Below are positions 54,791 through 63,162 of a DNA stretch of 64,000 nt, in pieces; the stretch's first letter is position 1, and the number at the start of each line of letters is the position of its first letter. The position numbers and the translations under genes were made by a program. Source of the DNA: Nitrobacter sp051535235 (GTDB taxonomy: Bacteria; Pseudomonadota; Alphaproteobacteria; Rhizobiales; Xanthobacteraceae); NCBI RefSeq assembly GCF_051535235.1, contig NZ_JBPPLZ010000011.1, forward strand, positions 1 to 64,000, given 5' to 3'. The notes under the pieces are model-generated. The model worked only from the letters and a program-made list of their open reading frames with translations. It searched no databases and was not told where the DNA came from.

Positions 54791-57748
54791 ATGTCTCGCC
54801 AGAACGCGAATGCAGCATTTGCCCTTTCCTCGTTCCTGCACGGCCCGAATGCCTCCTACATCGACGGTCTTTACGCCCGCTACGAAAAGGACCCCGCCTC
54901 GGTCGATGCCGAATGGCAGGAGTTTTTCAAAAGCCTGACGGACGCTCCCGAGGACGTCCGGAAGAACGCGGAAGGCCCGTCCTGGGAGAAGGCGAATTGG
55001 CCGCTCGCGCCGCAGGACGACCTCACCTCCGCGCTCGACGGTAACTGGGCCCAGGTCGAACAGGCCGTCGGCGCCAAGGTGCAGGCCAGGACACAGGCGA
55101 AAGATTCGGCGCTGGCCGGCGTCGAGGTCCACCAGGCCACCCGCGATTCGGTTCGTGCGCTGATGCTGATCCGGGCCTATCGCATGCGCGGTCATTTCCA
55201 TGCCAGGCTCGATCCGCTCGGTCTCGACCCCGCGCGGGACCACGAAGAACTCGATCCTCGCGTCTACGGCTTCACCGACGCCGACATGGATCGCAAGATC
55301 TTTCTCGACCATGTTCTCGGCCTCGAATACGGCACGCTGCGCCAGATCGTGGCGATCTGCGAGCGCACCTACTGCCAGACGCTGGGCGTCGAGTTCATGC
55401 ACATTTCGAACGGCGCGCAGAAAGGCTGGATCCAGGAGCGCATCGAGGGACCGGACAAGGAGATCAGCTTCACGCCGGAAGGCCGCCGCGCCATCCTCAA
55501 GAAACTCGTCGAGGCGGAAGGCTTCGAGAAGTTCTGCGACGTCAAGTTCACCGGCACCAAGCGTTTCGGTCTCGATGGCGCCGAATCGCTGATTCCGGCG
55601 CTGGAGCAGATCATCAAGCGAGGCGGCAATCTCGGCGTCAAGGAAATCGTGATCGGCATGCCGCACCGCGGACGGCTGAACGTGCTGACGCAGGTGATGG
55701 GCAAGCCGCACCGCGCGCTGTTCCACGAATTCAAGGGCGGTTCGGTCAATCCCGACGCCGTGGAAGGCTCGGGCGACGTCAAGTATCACCTTGGCGCCTC
55801 AAGCGACCGCGAATTCGACAACAACCGGATCCACCTGTCGCTGACCGCCAACCCCTCGCACCTCGAGATCGTCGATCCGGTGGTGCTCGGCAAGGTGCGC
55901 GCCAAGCAGGATCAGCACGGCGACCCGCCCGACCAACGCAACTCGGTGCTGCCGCTCCTGATGCACGGCGACGCCGCTTTCGCGGGCCAGGGCGTCGTGG
56001 CGGAATGCTTTGCGCTGTCGGACCTCAAGGGCTACCGTACCGGCGGCTCGATCCACTTCATCGTCAACAACCAGATCGGCTTCACCACCTATCCGCGCTA
56101 CTCGCGCTCATCGCCCTATCCGTCCGACGTCGCCAAGATGATCGAAGCGCCGATCTTCCACGTCAACGGCGACGATCCGGAAGCTGTGGTGTTCGCCGCC
56201 AAGGTAGCGACCGAATTCCGGCAGAAATTCCACAAGCCGGTCGTGATCGACATGTTCTGCTATCGCCGCCACGGTCACAACGAAGGCGACGAGCCGTCGT
56301 TCACCAACCCGACGATGTACCAGAAGATCGCCGCGCACCCTTCCACGCTCGAACTGTACGCGAAGCGGCTGACCGCTGATGGCGTCATCACCGAGGGTGA
56401 AGTCGAGAAGCTGAAAGCCGACTGGCGCGCGCGGCTCGACGCCGAGTTCGAGGGCGGCACCGGCTACAAGCCGAACAAGGCCGACTGGCTCGACGGCAAG
56501 TGGGCCGGCTTCAAGCTCGCCGACCAGGACGAGGAGCCGCGCCGAGGCGTCACCGGCGTCGACGTCACGACGCTGAAGGAGATCGGCCGCAGCATCACCC
56601 GCGTGCCGGACGGTTTCCGCGTGCATCGCACGGTGCAGCGCTTTCTCGAAAACCGCGCCAAGGCGATCGAGGGCGGCACCGGCATCGACTGGGCGACGGC
56701 GGAGGCGCTGGCGTTCTGCTCGCTGATGCTGGAGGGCCATAACGTCCGGCTGTCCGGCCAGGACAGCGAGCGCGGCACCTTCTCGCAACGGCATTCGGTA
56801 TTGTTCGACCAGCAGGACGAAAGCCGCTACACGCCGTTCAACCATCTCGGCAAGGACCAGGGACGCTACGAAGTCATCAACTCGCTGCTGTCGGAAGAAG
56901 CGGTGCTCGGCTTCGAATACGGCTATTCGCTCGCCGAGCCCAATGCGCTCACGATGTGGGAAGCGCAGTTCGGCGACTTCGCCAACGGCGCGCAGGTGGT
57001 GTTCGATCAGTTCATCTCCGCCGGCGAACGCAAGTGGCTGCGCATGTCGGGTCTCGTCTGCATGCTGCCTCACGGCTATGAAGGCCAGGGACCGGAGCAT
57101 TCGTCGGCGCGGCTGGAACGCTTCCTGCAGATGTGCGCGGAAGACAACATGCAGGTTGTCAACCTGACCACGCCGGCGAACCATTTCCATGCGCTGCGCC
57201 GGCAGTTGAAGCGCCAGATCCGCAAGCCGCTGATCATGATGACGCCGAAGTCGCTGCTGCGTCACAAGCGGGCGGTATCGCGCCTCGACGAGCTCGGCGC
57301 CGCGACCACGTTCCACCGCATCCTTTACGACGATGCGGCGATGCTGCCGGACCAGAAGATCAAACTGGTGGACGACGACAATATCCGCCGCGTGGTACTG
57401 TGCTCCGGCAAGGTCTACTACGACCTCTACGAGGAACGCGAGAGGCGCAACGTCGACGACGTCTACCTGTTGCGGATCGAACAGTTGTATCCGGTGCCGC
57501 TGAAGGCGCTGGTGCAGGTGCTCGGCAGCTTCAAGAACGCCGAAATCGTCTGGTGTCAGGAGGAGCCACGCAACATGGGTGCGTGGCACTTCATCGAACC
57601 CTACCTCGAATGGATTCTCAACCAGATCGGCGCACCCAACAGGCGCCCGCGTTATGCCGGCCGCGCCGCCTCCGCCGCTACCGCGACCGGATTGATGTCG
57701 AAGCATCTTGCGCAACTCAAGGCACTTCTCGAAGAAGCACTTGGATAA
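54791..57748 (+). CDS. sucA: 2-oxoglutarate dehydrogenase E1 component
   Basis: A 985-residue thiamine-diphosphate enzyme. The N-terminal E2-binding segment NASYIDGLYARYEKDPASVDAEWQ is intact; the catalytic core includes VIGMPHRGRLNVL, GDAAFAGQGVV and NNQIGFTT with ThDP contacts, and the C-terminal region ends KALLEEALG. It decarboxylates 2-oxoglutarate in the TCA cycle. The ATG at 54791 (MSRQNANAAF) is preferred over the upstream frame start at 54746. Confidence 0.97.
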   Translation: MSRQNANAAFALSSFLHGPNASYIDGLYARYEKDPASVDAEWQEFFKSLTDAPEDVRKNAEGPSWEKANWPLAPQDDLTSALDGNWAQVEQAVGAKVQARTQAKDSALAGVEVHQATRDSVRALMLIRAYRMRGHFHARLDPLGLDPARDHEELDPRVYGFTDADMDRKIFLDHVLGLEYGTLRQIVAICERTYCQTLGVEFMHISNGAQKGWIQERIEGPDKEISFTPEGRRAILKKLVEAEGFEKFCDVKFTGTKRFGLDGAESLIPALEQIIKRGGNLGVKEIVIGMPHRGRLNVLTQVMGKPHRALFHEFKGGSVNPDAVEGSGDVKYHLGASSDREFDNNRIHLSLTANPSHLEIVDPVVLGKVRAKQDQHGDPPDQRNSVLPLLMHGDAAFAGQGVVAECFALSDLKGYRTGGSIHFIVNNQIGFTTYPRYSRSSPYPSDVAKMIEAPIFHVNGDDPEAVVFAAKVATEFRQKFHKPVVIDMFCYRRHGHNEGDEPSFTNPTMYQKIAAHPSTLELYAKRLTADGVITEGEVEKLKADWRARLDAEFEGGTGYKPNKADWLDGKWAGFKLADQDEEPRRGVTGVDVTTLKEIGRSITRVPDGFRVHRTVQRFLENRAKAIEGGTGIDWATAEALAFCSLMLEGHNVRLSGQDSERGTFSQRHSVLFDQQDESRYTPFNHLGKDQGRYEVINSLLSEEAVLGFEYGYSLAEPNALTMWEAQFGDFANGAQVVFDQFISAGERKWLRMSGLVCMLPHGYEGQGPEHSSARLERFLQMCAEDNMQVVNLTTPANHFHALRRQLKRQIRKPLIMMTPKSLLRHKRAVSRLDELGAATTFHRILYDDAAMLPDQKIKLVDDDNIRRVVLCSGKVYYDLYEERERRNVDDVYLLRIEQLYPVPLKALVQVLGSFKNAEIVWCQEEPRNMGAWHFIEPYLEWILNQIGAPNRRPRYAGRAASAATATGLMSKHLAQLKALLEEALG

Positions 57749-57940
57749 TAAATTGCGTTGTCATGCCCGGTGCGCCATCAAGCTTGCGCAGATTGCGTCA
57801 GCCTGTCTGCGATGCCGGGTATCTACGGCTCTGCATCGCACTCAAGACGCGGGTATCGAGATAAGCCAGCGAAGCGACGCCGCGCTTCGGACGGATATAA
57901 CCGGCCATGACCGGCGGAGGATTTAGGAAGGGCTGCTCAC
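57749..57940. repeat. Degenerate GTCATGCCCGG repeat between sucA and sucB
   Basis: About 57758-57830 reads GTCATGCCCGGTGCGCC...GATGCCGGGTATCTACG, a decayed version of the ATGCCCGGC hairpin (arms still partly complementary). The rest is the sucB leader; GGCGGAGGA lies upstream of the sucB ATG. Confidence 0.5.
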
Positions 57941-59245
57941 ATGACTGAGATACGCGTTCCGACGCTCGGCGAATCGGTAACCGAGGCCACCATCGGCAAA
58001 TGGTTCAAGAAGACCGGTGACACTGTCGCCGTCGACGAACCTCTCGTCGAACTCGAAACCGACAAGGTGACCATCGAAGTGCCCGCGCCTTCCGCCGGCA
58101 CGCTCGGCGAGATCGTCGCCAGGGACGGCGAGACGGTCGCCGTCGGCGCGTTGCTTGGACAGATAGCCGAAGGCGGCGCACCGGTAAAACCCGCGGCGGC
58201 CAAGGCATCGGCAAGCGTCGCGCCTGAAAGCGCAACCGGACGTCCGGACCTCAAGTCCGACACCACGAAACCGATCAATGCCGGCCCGGAAGAGCCGCGG
58301 CCCAAGCCGGAAACATCAGCGACGGAAACCTCAGCGCCCTCCGACGCGCCGCTCGCGCCTTCGGTCCGCAAACTCTCCGCCGAGAGCGGTGTCGACGCTT
58401 CCACGGTGCCGGGTTCGGGCAGGGACGGCCGCGTCACCAAGGGCGACATGCTGGCCGCGATCGAGAGAGCGGCATCGGCGCCGACCCCGGTCAACCAGCC
58501 GGCCGCCGCGGTTCAGCTCCGCGCGCCCTCACCTCCCGACGACGCCGCGCGCGAGGAGCGCGTGAAGATGACACGTTTGCGCCAGACCATCGCGCGCCGC
58601 CTCAAGGAAGTGCAGAATACCGCGGCGATGCTGACGACCTTCAACGAGGTCGACATGACCAGCGTCATGGCGTTGCGCGCGCACTACAAAGAGGTGTTCG
58701 AGAAAAAGCACGGCTCCAAGCTCGGCTTCATGGGCTTCTTCACGAAAGCCTGCGTTCAGGCGCTGAAGGACATTCCCGCCGTCAATGCCGAAATCGACGG
58801 CACCGACCTGATCTACAAGAATTACTATCATATTGGCGTCGCGGTCGGCACCGACAAGGGTCTCGTCGTGCCTGTCGTGCGCGACTGCGACCGCAAGTCG
58901 ATCGCCGAGATCGAGAAGAGCATCGCCGATTACGGCCGCCGCGCCCGCGATGGCCAGCTCAAGATCGAGGAGATGCAGGGCGGCACCTTCACCATCACCA
59001 ACGGCGGCATCTATGGCTCGTTGATGTCGACGCCGATCCTGAACGCGCCGCAAGCCGGGATCCTTGGCATGCACAAGATTCAGGAACGTCCGATGGCGAT
59101 CGGCGGCAAGGTCGAAATCCGCCCGATGATGTATCTCGCGCTCTCCTATGATCACCGCGTCATCGACGGCAAGGAGGCCGTCACCTTCCTCGTGCGCGTC
59201 AAGGAATCGCTCGAAGATCCGGCCCGACTGGTGCTGGATTTGTAG
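57941..59245 (+). CDS. sucB: Dihydrolipoyl succinyltransferase (E2)
   Basis: A 434-residue E2 core of the 2-oxoglutarate dehydrogenase complex. One lipoyl domain (residues 1-75) carries K42 in ELETDKVTIEV; a linker rich in Ala/Thr/Glu follows; the peripheral subunit-binding domain lies at about 145-183 (VRKLSAESGVDASTVPGSGR); and the acyltransferase domain ends with the catalytic SYDHRVIDGKEA. It is co-directional with sucA and upstream of an unrelated small gene. Confidence 0.97.
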   Translation: MTEIRVPTLGESVTEATIGKWFKKTGDTVAVDEPLVELETDKVTIEVPAPSAGTLGEIVARDGETVAVGALLGQIAEGGAPVKPAAAKASASVAPESATGRPDLKSDTTKPINAGPEEPRPKPETSATETSAPSDAPLAPSVRKLSAESGVDASTVPGSGRDGRVTKGDMLAAIERAASAPTPVNQPAAAVQLRAPSPPDDAAREERVKMTRLRQTIARRLKEVQNTAAMLTTFNEVDMTSVMALRAHYKEVFEKKHGSKLGFMGFFTKACVQALKDIPAVNAEIDGTDLIYKNYYHIGVAVGTDKGLVVPVVRDCDRKSIAEIEKSIADYGRRARDGQLKIEEMQGGTFTITNGGIYGSLMSTPILNAPQAGILGMHKIQERPMAIGGKVEIRPMMYLALSYDHRVIDGKEAVTFLVRVKESLEDPARLVLDL

Positions 59246-59266
59246 TGCAGGCTAGAAAGAACCCAC

Positions 59267-59767
59267 ATGACGCAAATCCTGCTGAAGTCCGATACCAAAA
59301 CCACCGAGTTCGGTCATTTGACCTCGATTGATCTGGAGTTGAATGCGATCATTTTAGAACTGGTTTACCTGGCTTGTCTGAGCTTTGAGCACGGGCCATC
59401 CGCCGCACATATTTACGTCTCCGAATACGGCGGCGAAGTTAAAAGCATTGCCTGTGAAAATCCCTTCAATGCTCTGGGATCTTTCGAAAACGTCTCGAAA
59501 AAGTCAGCGGACTGGGTCCTGTCGCGAGCGCTGTTCTACCATGATAACCAGAGGCGACGAGCGAAGGCCGATCAGGAAAACGCGAAAGCTGAAGAAAAGC
59601 ATCAACCAGCGATCGAAAAAAAGCTCGGCAACCTCGACAAGGCGCACGCTTTGAGACGAAAGCTGATCACTGACGGAGCCGATCCCGACGAGGTCAACCG
59701 ACTGGTCGGCGGATTGCTCTTCGACCAGCGCGCAAAATTGCTCACCGTACCGGACCCAACGGATTGA
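59267..59767 (+). CDS. Orphan 166-residue protein inserted in the suc-lpd block
   Basis: I do not recognise this protein. It starts at the ATG 21 bases after the sucB stop. The N-terminal half (MTQILLKSDTKTTEFGHLTS...) is mixed alpha/beta in appearance; residues 95-135 are highly charged and helical (NQRRRAKADQENAKAEEKHQPAIEKK), with a C-terminal DPDEVNRLVGGLLFD. It is less G+C-rich and uses more Lys and Asn than its TCA neighbours, suggesting later arrival. No signal peptide or membrane span is visible. Confidence 0.7.
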   Translation: MTQILLKSDTKTTEFGHLTSIDLELNAIILELVYLACLSFEHGPSAAHIYVSEYGGEVKSIACENPFNALGSFENVSKKSADWVLSRALFYHDNQRRRAKADQENAKAEEKHQPAIEKKLGNLDKAHALRRKLITDGADPDEVNRLVGGLLFDQRAKLLTVPDPTD

Positions 59768-59779
59768 GAAGCATAATTG

Positions 59780-59890
59780 AAATCGAGCAGTTTCGAGCTT
59801 CGTATCCGCCGCAGTTCGGTGGCGCCGCGGACAAAACCGCCAACGCCCTCGTCTGGCTGTTGTCCGACGAAGCCGCCTATATCGCTGACA
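59780..59890 (+). pseudogene. Remnant of a short-chain dehydrogenase C-terminus
   Basis: One frame reads EIEQFRASYPPQFGG...ADKTANALVWLLSDEAAYIADM, which matches the C-terminal helix region of SDR enzymes (pattern ANAVVWLxSDEAxYVTG). No SDR N-terminus, cofactor motif or catalytic YxxxK is present, so only a fragment survives. An SDR gene between sucB and lpd occurs in related genomes (from memory), which would make this the relic of a gene lost by deletion. Confidence 0.5.
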
Positions 59891-59915
59891 TGATTGAAAC
59901 GACAGGATTGCGGCC

Positions 59916-61319
59916 ATGGCTTCTTACGACCTCATCGTTATCGGCACCGGCCCCGGCGGCTACGTCTGCGCCATTCGCGCCGCGCAACTCGGCATGAAGG
60001 TCGCCGTGGTCGAGAAAAATCCAACGCTCGGCGGCACCTGCCTCAATGTCGGCTGCATGCCGTCGAAGGCGCTGCTGTACGCCTCCGAAACCTTCGAGGA
60101 AGCAGGACACTCGTTCGCGAAAATGGGCATCGGCGTCGACGCGCCGAAGCTCGACCTGCCGGCGATGATGAATTTCAAGCAGCAGGGCATCGACGGAAAC
60201 GTCAAGGGCGTCGAATACCTGATGAAGAAAAACAAGATCGACGTCATCGGCGGCACCGGCAGGATTCTCGCCGCCGGCAAGGTCGAGGTATCAGGCGTCG
60301 ACGGCAAAAAACAGACCGTTGAAACAAGGAACATCGTCATCGCCACCGGCTCCGGCGTCGCCAAGCTCAAGGGTATCGAGATCGACGAGAAGCGCATCGT
60401 GTCCTCGACCGGCGCATTGTCTCTTGAGAAAGTGCCGGGAAAACTTCTGGTCATCGGCGCGGGCGTGATCGGTCTCGAACTCGGGTCGGTGTGGCGTCGC
60501 CTGGGCGCGCAGGTGACGGTGGTGGAATTTCTCGACCGTATCCTGCCCGGCATGGACGGCGAGATCGCGAGGCAATTCCAGCGCATCCTCGAGAAGCAGG
60601 GCTTTGCGTTCAGGCTCGGCGCCAAGGTCACCGGCGTCGACTCGTCAGGCAAGGCGCTGGCGGCCCGGGTCGAGCCCGCCGCGGGCGGCGCGGCCGAGAC
60701 GATCGAGGCCGACGTCGTACTCGTTTGCATCGGCCGCACGCCCTACACCGACGGCCTCGGCCTGAAGGAAGCGGGCGTCGCGCTGGACGATCGCGGGCGT
60801 GTGGAAATCGACGCGCATTTTTCGACCAGCGTGAAAGGGATTTACGCCATCGGCGACGTCGTGAGAGGTCCGATGCTGGCGCACAAGGCCGAGGACGAGG
60901 GCGTCGCCTGTGCCGAAATTCTCGCCGGCCAGGCCGGCCACGTGAACTACGACGTCATTCCCGGCGTGGTCTACACCACGCCCGAGGTCTCATCGGTCGG
61001 CAAGACCGAGGAAGAACTGAAGCAGGCCGGCACGGTCTATACCGTCGGCAAGTTTCCGTTCACGGCCAACGGACGCTCCAAGGTCAACCAGACCACCGAC
61101 GGCTTTGTAAAGATTCTGGCGGATGCGAAAACCGACCGCGTGCTCGGCGTTCACATCGTCGGCCGCGAGGCCGGCGAAATGATCCACGAAGCCTGCGTAT
61201 TGATGGAGTTCGGCGGCTCGGCGGAAGATCTCGCCCGCACCTGCCACGCCCACCCGACGCGATCGGAAGCTGTCAAGGAAGCCGCCCTCGCCGTCGGCAA
61301 ACGCGCCATCCACATGTAA
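59916..61319 (+). CDS. lpd: Dihydrolipoyl dehydrogenase (E3)
   Basis: A 467-residue FAD enzyme reoxidising the lipoyl groups of the SucAB complex with NAD+. The FAD motif is GTGPGGYVCAIRAAQLG, and the redox pair is C42 and C47 in GGTCLNVGCMPSK. The second dinucleotide motif is GAGVIGLELGSVWRRLG, and the active-site base is in HAHPTRSE. The spacing from the upstream SDR remnant suggests it once followed an intact gene. Confidence 0.97.
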   Translation: MASYDLIVIGTGPGGYVCAIRAAQLGMKVAVVEKNPTLGGTCLNVGCMPSKALLYASETFEEAGHSFAKMGIGVDAPKLDLPAMMNFKQQGIDGNVKGVEYLMKKNKIDVIGGTGRILAAGKVEVSGVDGKKQTVETRNIVIATGSGVAKLKGIEIDEKRIVSSTGALSLEKVPGKLLVIGAGVIGLELGSVWRRLGAQVTVVEFLDRILPGMDGEIARQFQRILEKQGFAFRLGAKVTGVDSSGKALAARVEPAAGGAAETIEADVVLVCIGRTPYTDGLGLKEAGVALDDRGRVEIDAHFSTSVKGIYAIGDVVRGPMLAHKAEDEGVACAEILAGQAGHVNYDVIPGVVYTTPEVSSVGKTEEELKQAGTVYTVGKFPFTANGRSKVNQTTDGFVKILADAKTDRVLGVHIVGREAGEMIHEACVLMEFGGSAEDLARTCHAHPTRSEAVKEAALAVGKRAIHM

Positions 61320-61378
61320 CTCTGTTCCGGGGCAAGCCAACACGAGGCGCGCCCGAGATAAACACATAAATCTGCTCG

Positions 61379-61975
61379 TCAGTGTCCCAGCAGATGCAAG
61401 GCGTGCGGGGCGAACATCCCGATCGCTGTGATTCCAATCCCCGCCAGCGCCAGCAGTCCCGATATCCAGGCCAGCACGATCATGCCGGTGATGATCGCGG
61501 CCGATGCCAGCACGATCGCGATCTGGAACGCGGCGGACGCCAACTCGAAGTGATGATATTTCGCCATCGCGAGGTCGCGTGCGTCCTCGGCGTGTTTGGC
61601 GCGCTCGGCAAGTTGATCCTGCCCCTCCCCGGTGCTCGGGTCGGAACGATAATGCGCCGCGGTCTTCTGCCAGTCGTCGATCTGCTTCTGCAGCGCAGCC
61701 CTGGTCGCATCATCCGCCGCGAGCCGGAGGCTGAGCCTGGCCTGGTCGGCCTGGGTCTGGACCACGGTGCGGCGGATGCTCTTGGCCTGGAAAAAGGCCC
61801 AGAGGTTGGAGGACTCCACGTTCTTGCTGATCGATTCGGTCTGCGCGCCTTTACCCAGCGTCTCGGACAGAGCGAGGCAGAGCGCGATGACGGCGATCAG
61901 GAGCGCAATCTTCTTGTTTTCTCCTGACGCATGATGCGTATGCTCGGCGTGCTCCATGCTTTCGTGCGCGCTCAT
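61379..61975 (-). CDS. DUF4337 membrane protein
   Basis: A 198-residue protein with a His-rich N-terminus (HESMEHAEHTHHASG), one hydrophobic segment (about 23-40), a helical, probably coiled middle (ESSNLWAFFQAKSIRRTVVQTQADQARL), and C-terminal spans (about 148-195). This matches DUF4337, a family of unknown function. It converges with lpd, 59 bases apart. Confidence 0.88.
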   Translation of the reverse strand: MSAHESMEHAEHTHHASGENKKIALLIAVIALCLALSETLGKGAQTESISKNVESSNLWAFFQAKSIRRTVVQTQADQARLSLRLAADDATRAALQKQIDDWQKTAAHYRSDPSTGEGQDQLAERAKHAEDARDLAMAKYHHFELASAAFQIAIVLASAAIITGMIVLAWISGLLALAGIGITAIGMFAPHALHLLGH

Positions 61976-62090
61976 TGTCCTCTCCCGCAGCGGTTAGACA
62001 GTCCACGATTGACCTCTGGCTTTTCCCGCGCAAGTGGCCAACCGGAGTATTGGTGAGAATGTCCGCCGGCAATTTCGTGGCGCAAGGGGA

Positions 62091-63059
62091 TCAGGCGCGG
62101 GGGTGCGCCGTCCTGTAGACCTCGAGCAGCCGTTCGCTGTCGATGCCGGTGTAGATTTGCGTGGTCGAAAGCGATGCGTGACCCAGCAGCTCCTGGATCG
62201 CGCGCAGGTCGCCGCCGCGACTCAAGAGATGCGTCGCGAATGAATGACGCAACGCATGCGGCGTCGCGCTGTCGGGCAGGCCGAGCGCGCCGCGCATCCG
62301 CGCCATGACGAGCTGGATGATGCGCGCCCTGAGCGGACCGCCCCGCGTGCCGACGAAGATCGGCCCTTCAGGCGGCAGCGAATGCGGACACATCGCGACA
62401 TATTCATGGATCAGCGCCAGCACGTTCTGCAGCACCGGCACCATCCGCGTCTTGTTGCCCTTGCCGGTGACGATCAGAACGTCGCCCGCCCCGGGTTGCG
62501 GCACATCACGGCGCTTTAAGCCGAGCGCCTCGGAAATGCGCAGGCCCGATCCGTACAGCAGCGCCATCACCGCGGCGTCGCGCGCCCAGATCCAGGGTTC
62601 GCGATCCTCGCCGGCGCGCTCGGACGCATCGGCAAAGCGCTTCGCCGCGCTCATATGAATCGGTTTCGGCAGGCTCTTGCCAACCTTCGGGGCGCGGACC
62701 ACGCTGAGCGCGCCGACCTTGCCGAGCCCTTCCCGTTCCAGAAATCGCGCGAACGAGCGCAAGCCCGCCAGCGCGCGCATCAGCGACCGGCCACCGACAT
62801 CATCGGCGCGACGCGCGGCCATGAAGGCGCGGACATCGCTCGCCTCAAGCGCGGCGAGGCGCTTCAGCGTCACCAACTCGCCCCAGTGCTCGCCGAGAAA
62901 CGCCAGGCATTGCCGGACATCCCGCGCATAGGCCTCGCAGGTCTTGAGGGAGAGCCTTCGCTCGGTCCGCAGATGCGCCAGCCATCGCACGATTTGCCGC
63001 CCCACATCCGGGGCCGCGCAGACGAGATCGGGTAACGGTTCTGGAGCGGGCTTGGGCAT
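62091..63059 (-). CDS. xerC: Tyrosine recombinase XerC
   Basis: A 322-residue site-specific recombinase resolving chromosome dimers at dif. The SAM-like N-terminal domain covers residues 15-110, and the catalytic domain has the arginine in YGSGLRISEAL, the H-x-x-R box in HALRHSFATHLLSRGGDL, and the nucleophilic tyrosine in STTQIYTGI. Length and motifs match XerC rather than a phage integrase. It is divergent from priA over about 100 bases, a common alphaproteobacterial arrangement. Confidence 0.93.
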   Translation of the reverse strand: MPKPAPEPLPDLVCAAPDVGRQIVRWLAHLRTERRLSLKTCEAYARDVRQCLAFLGEHWGELVTLKRLAALEASDVRAFMAARRADDVGGRSLMRALAGLRSFARFLEREGLGKVGALSVVRAPKVGKSLPKPIHMSAAKRFADASERAGEDREPWIWARDAAVMALLYGSGLRISEALGLKRRDVPQPGAGDVLIVTGKGNKTRMVPVLQNVLALIHEYVAMCPHSLPPEGPIFVGTRGGPLRARIIQLVMARMRGALGLPDSATPHALRHSFATHLLSRGGDLRAIQELLGHASLSTTQIYTGIDSERLLEVYRTAHPRA

Positions 63060-63162
63060 GATTCCTACCCGTCACGATGATTTCGGCGATTATATCGCGC
63101 CGCTTTGGTTTATCGTTTGCTAACTTTACGACTGGCGACCCTACTCGAGCCCGACTCTTCGG

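Noticed and set aside
62091..63059. Phage or island integrase
   Set aside because: Motifs, length and the position beside priA fit housekeeping XerC, and no attachment site or phage genes are near.
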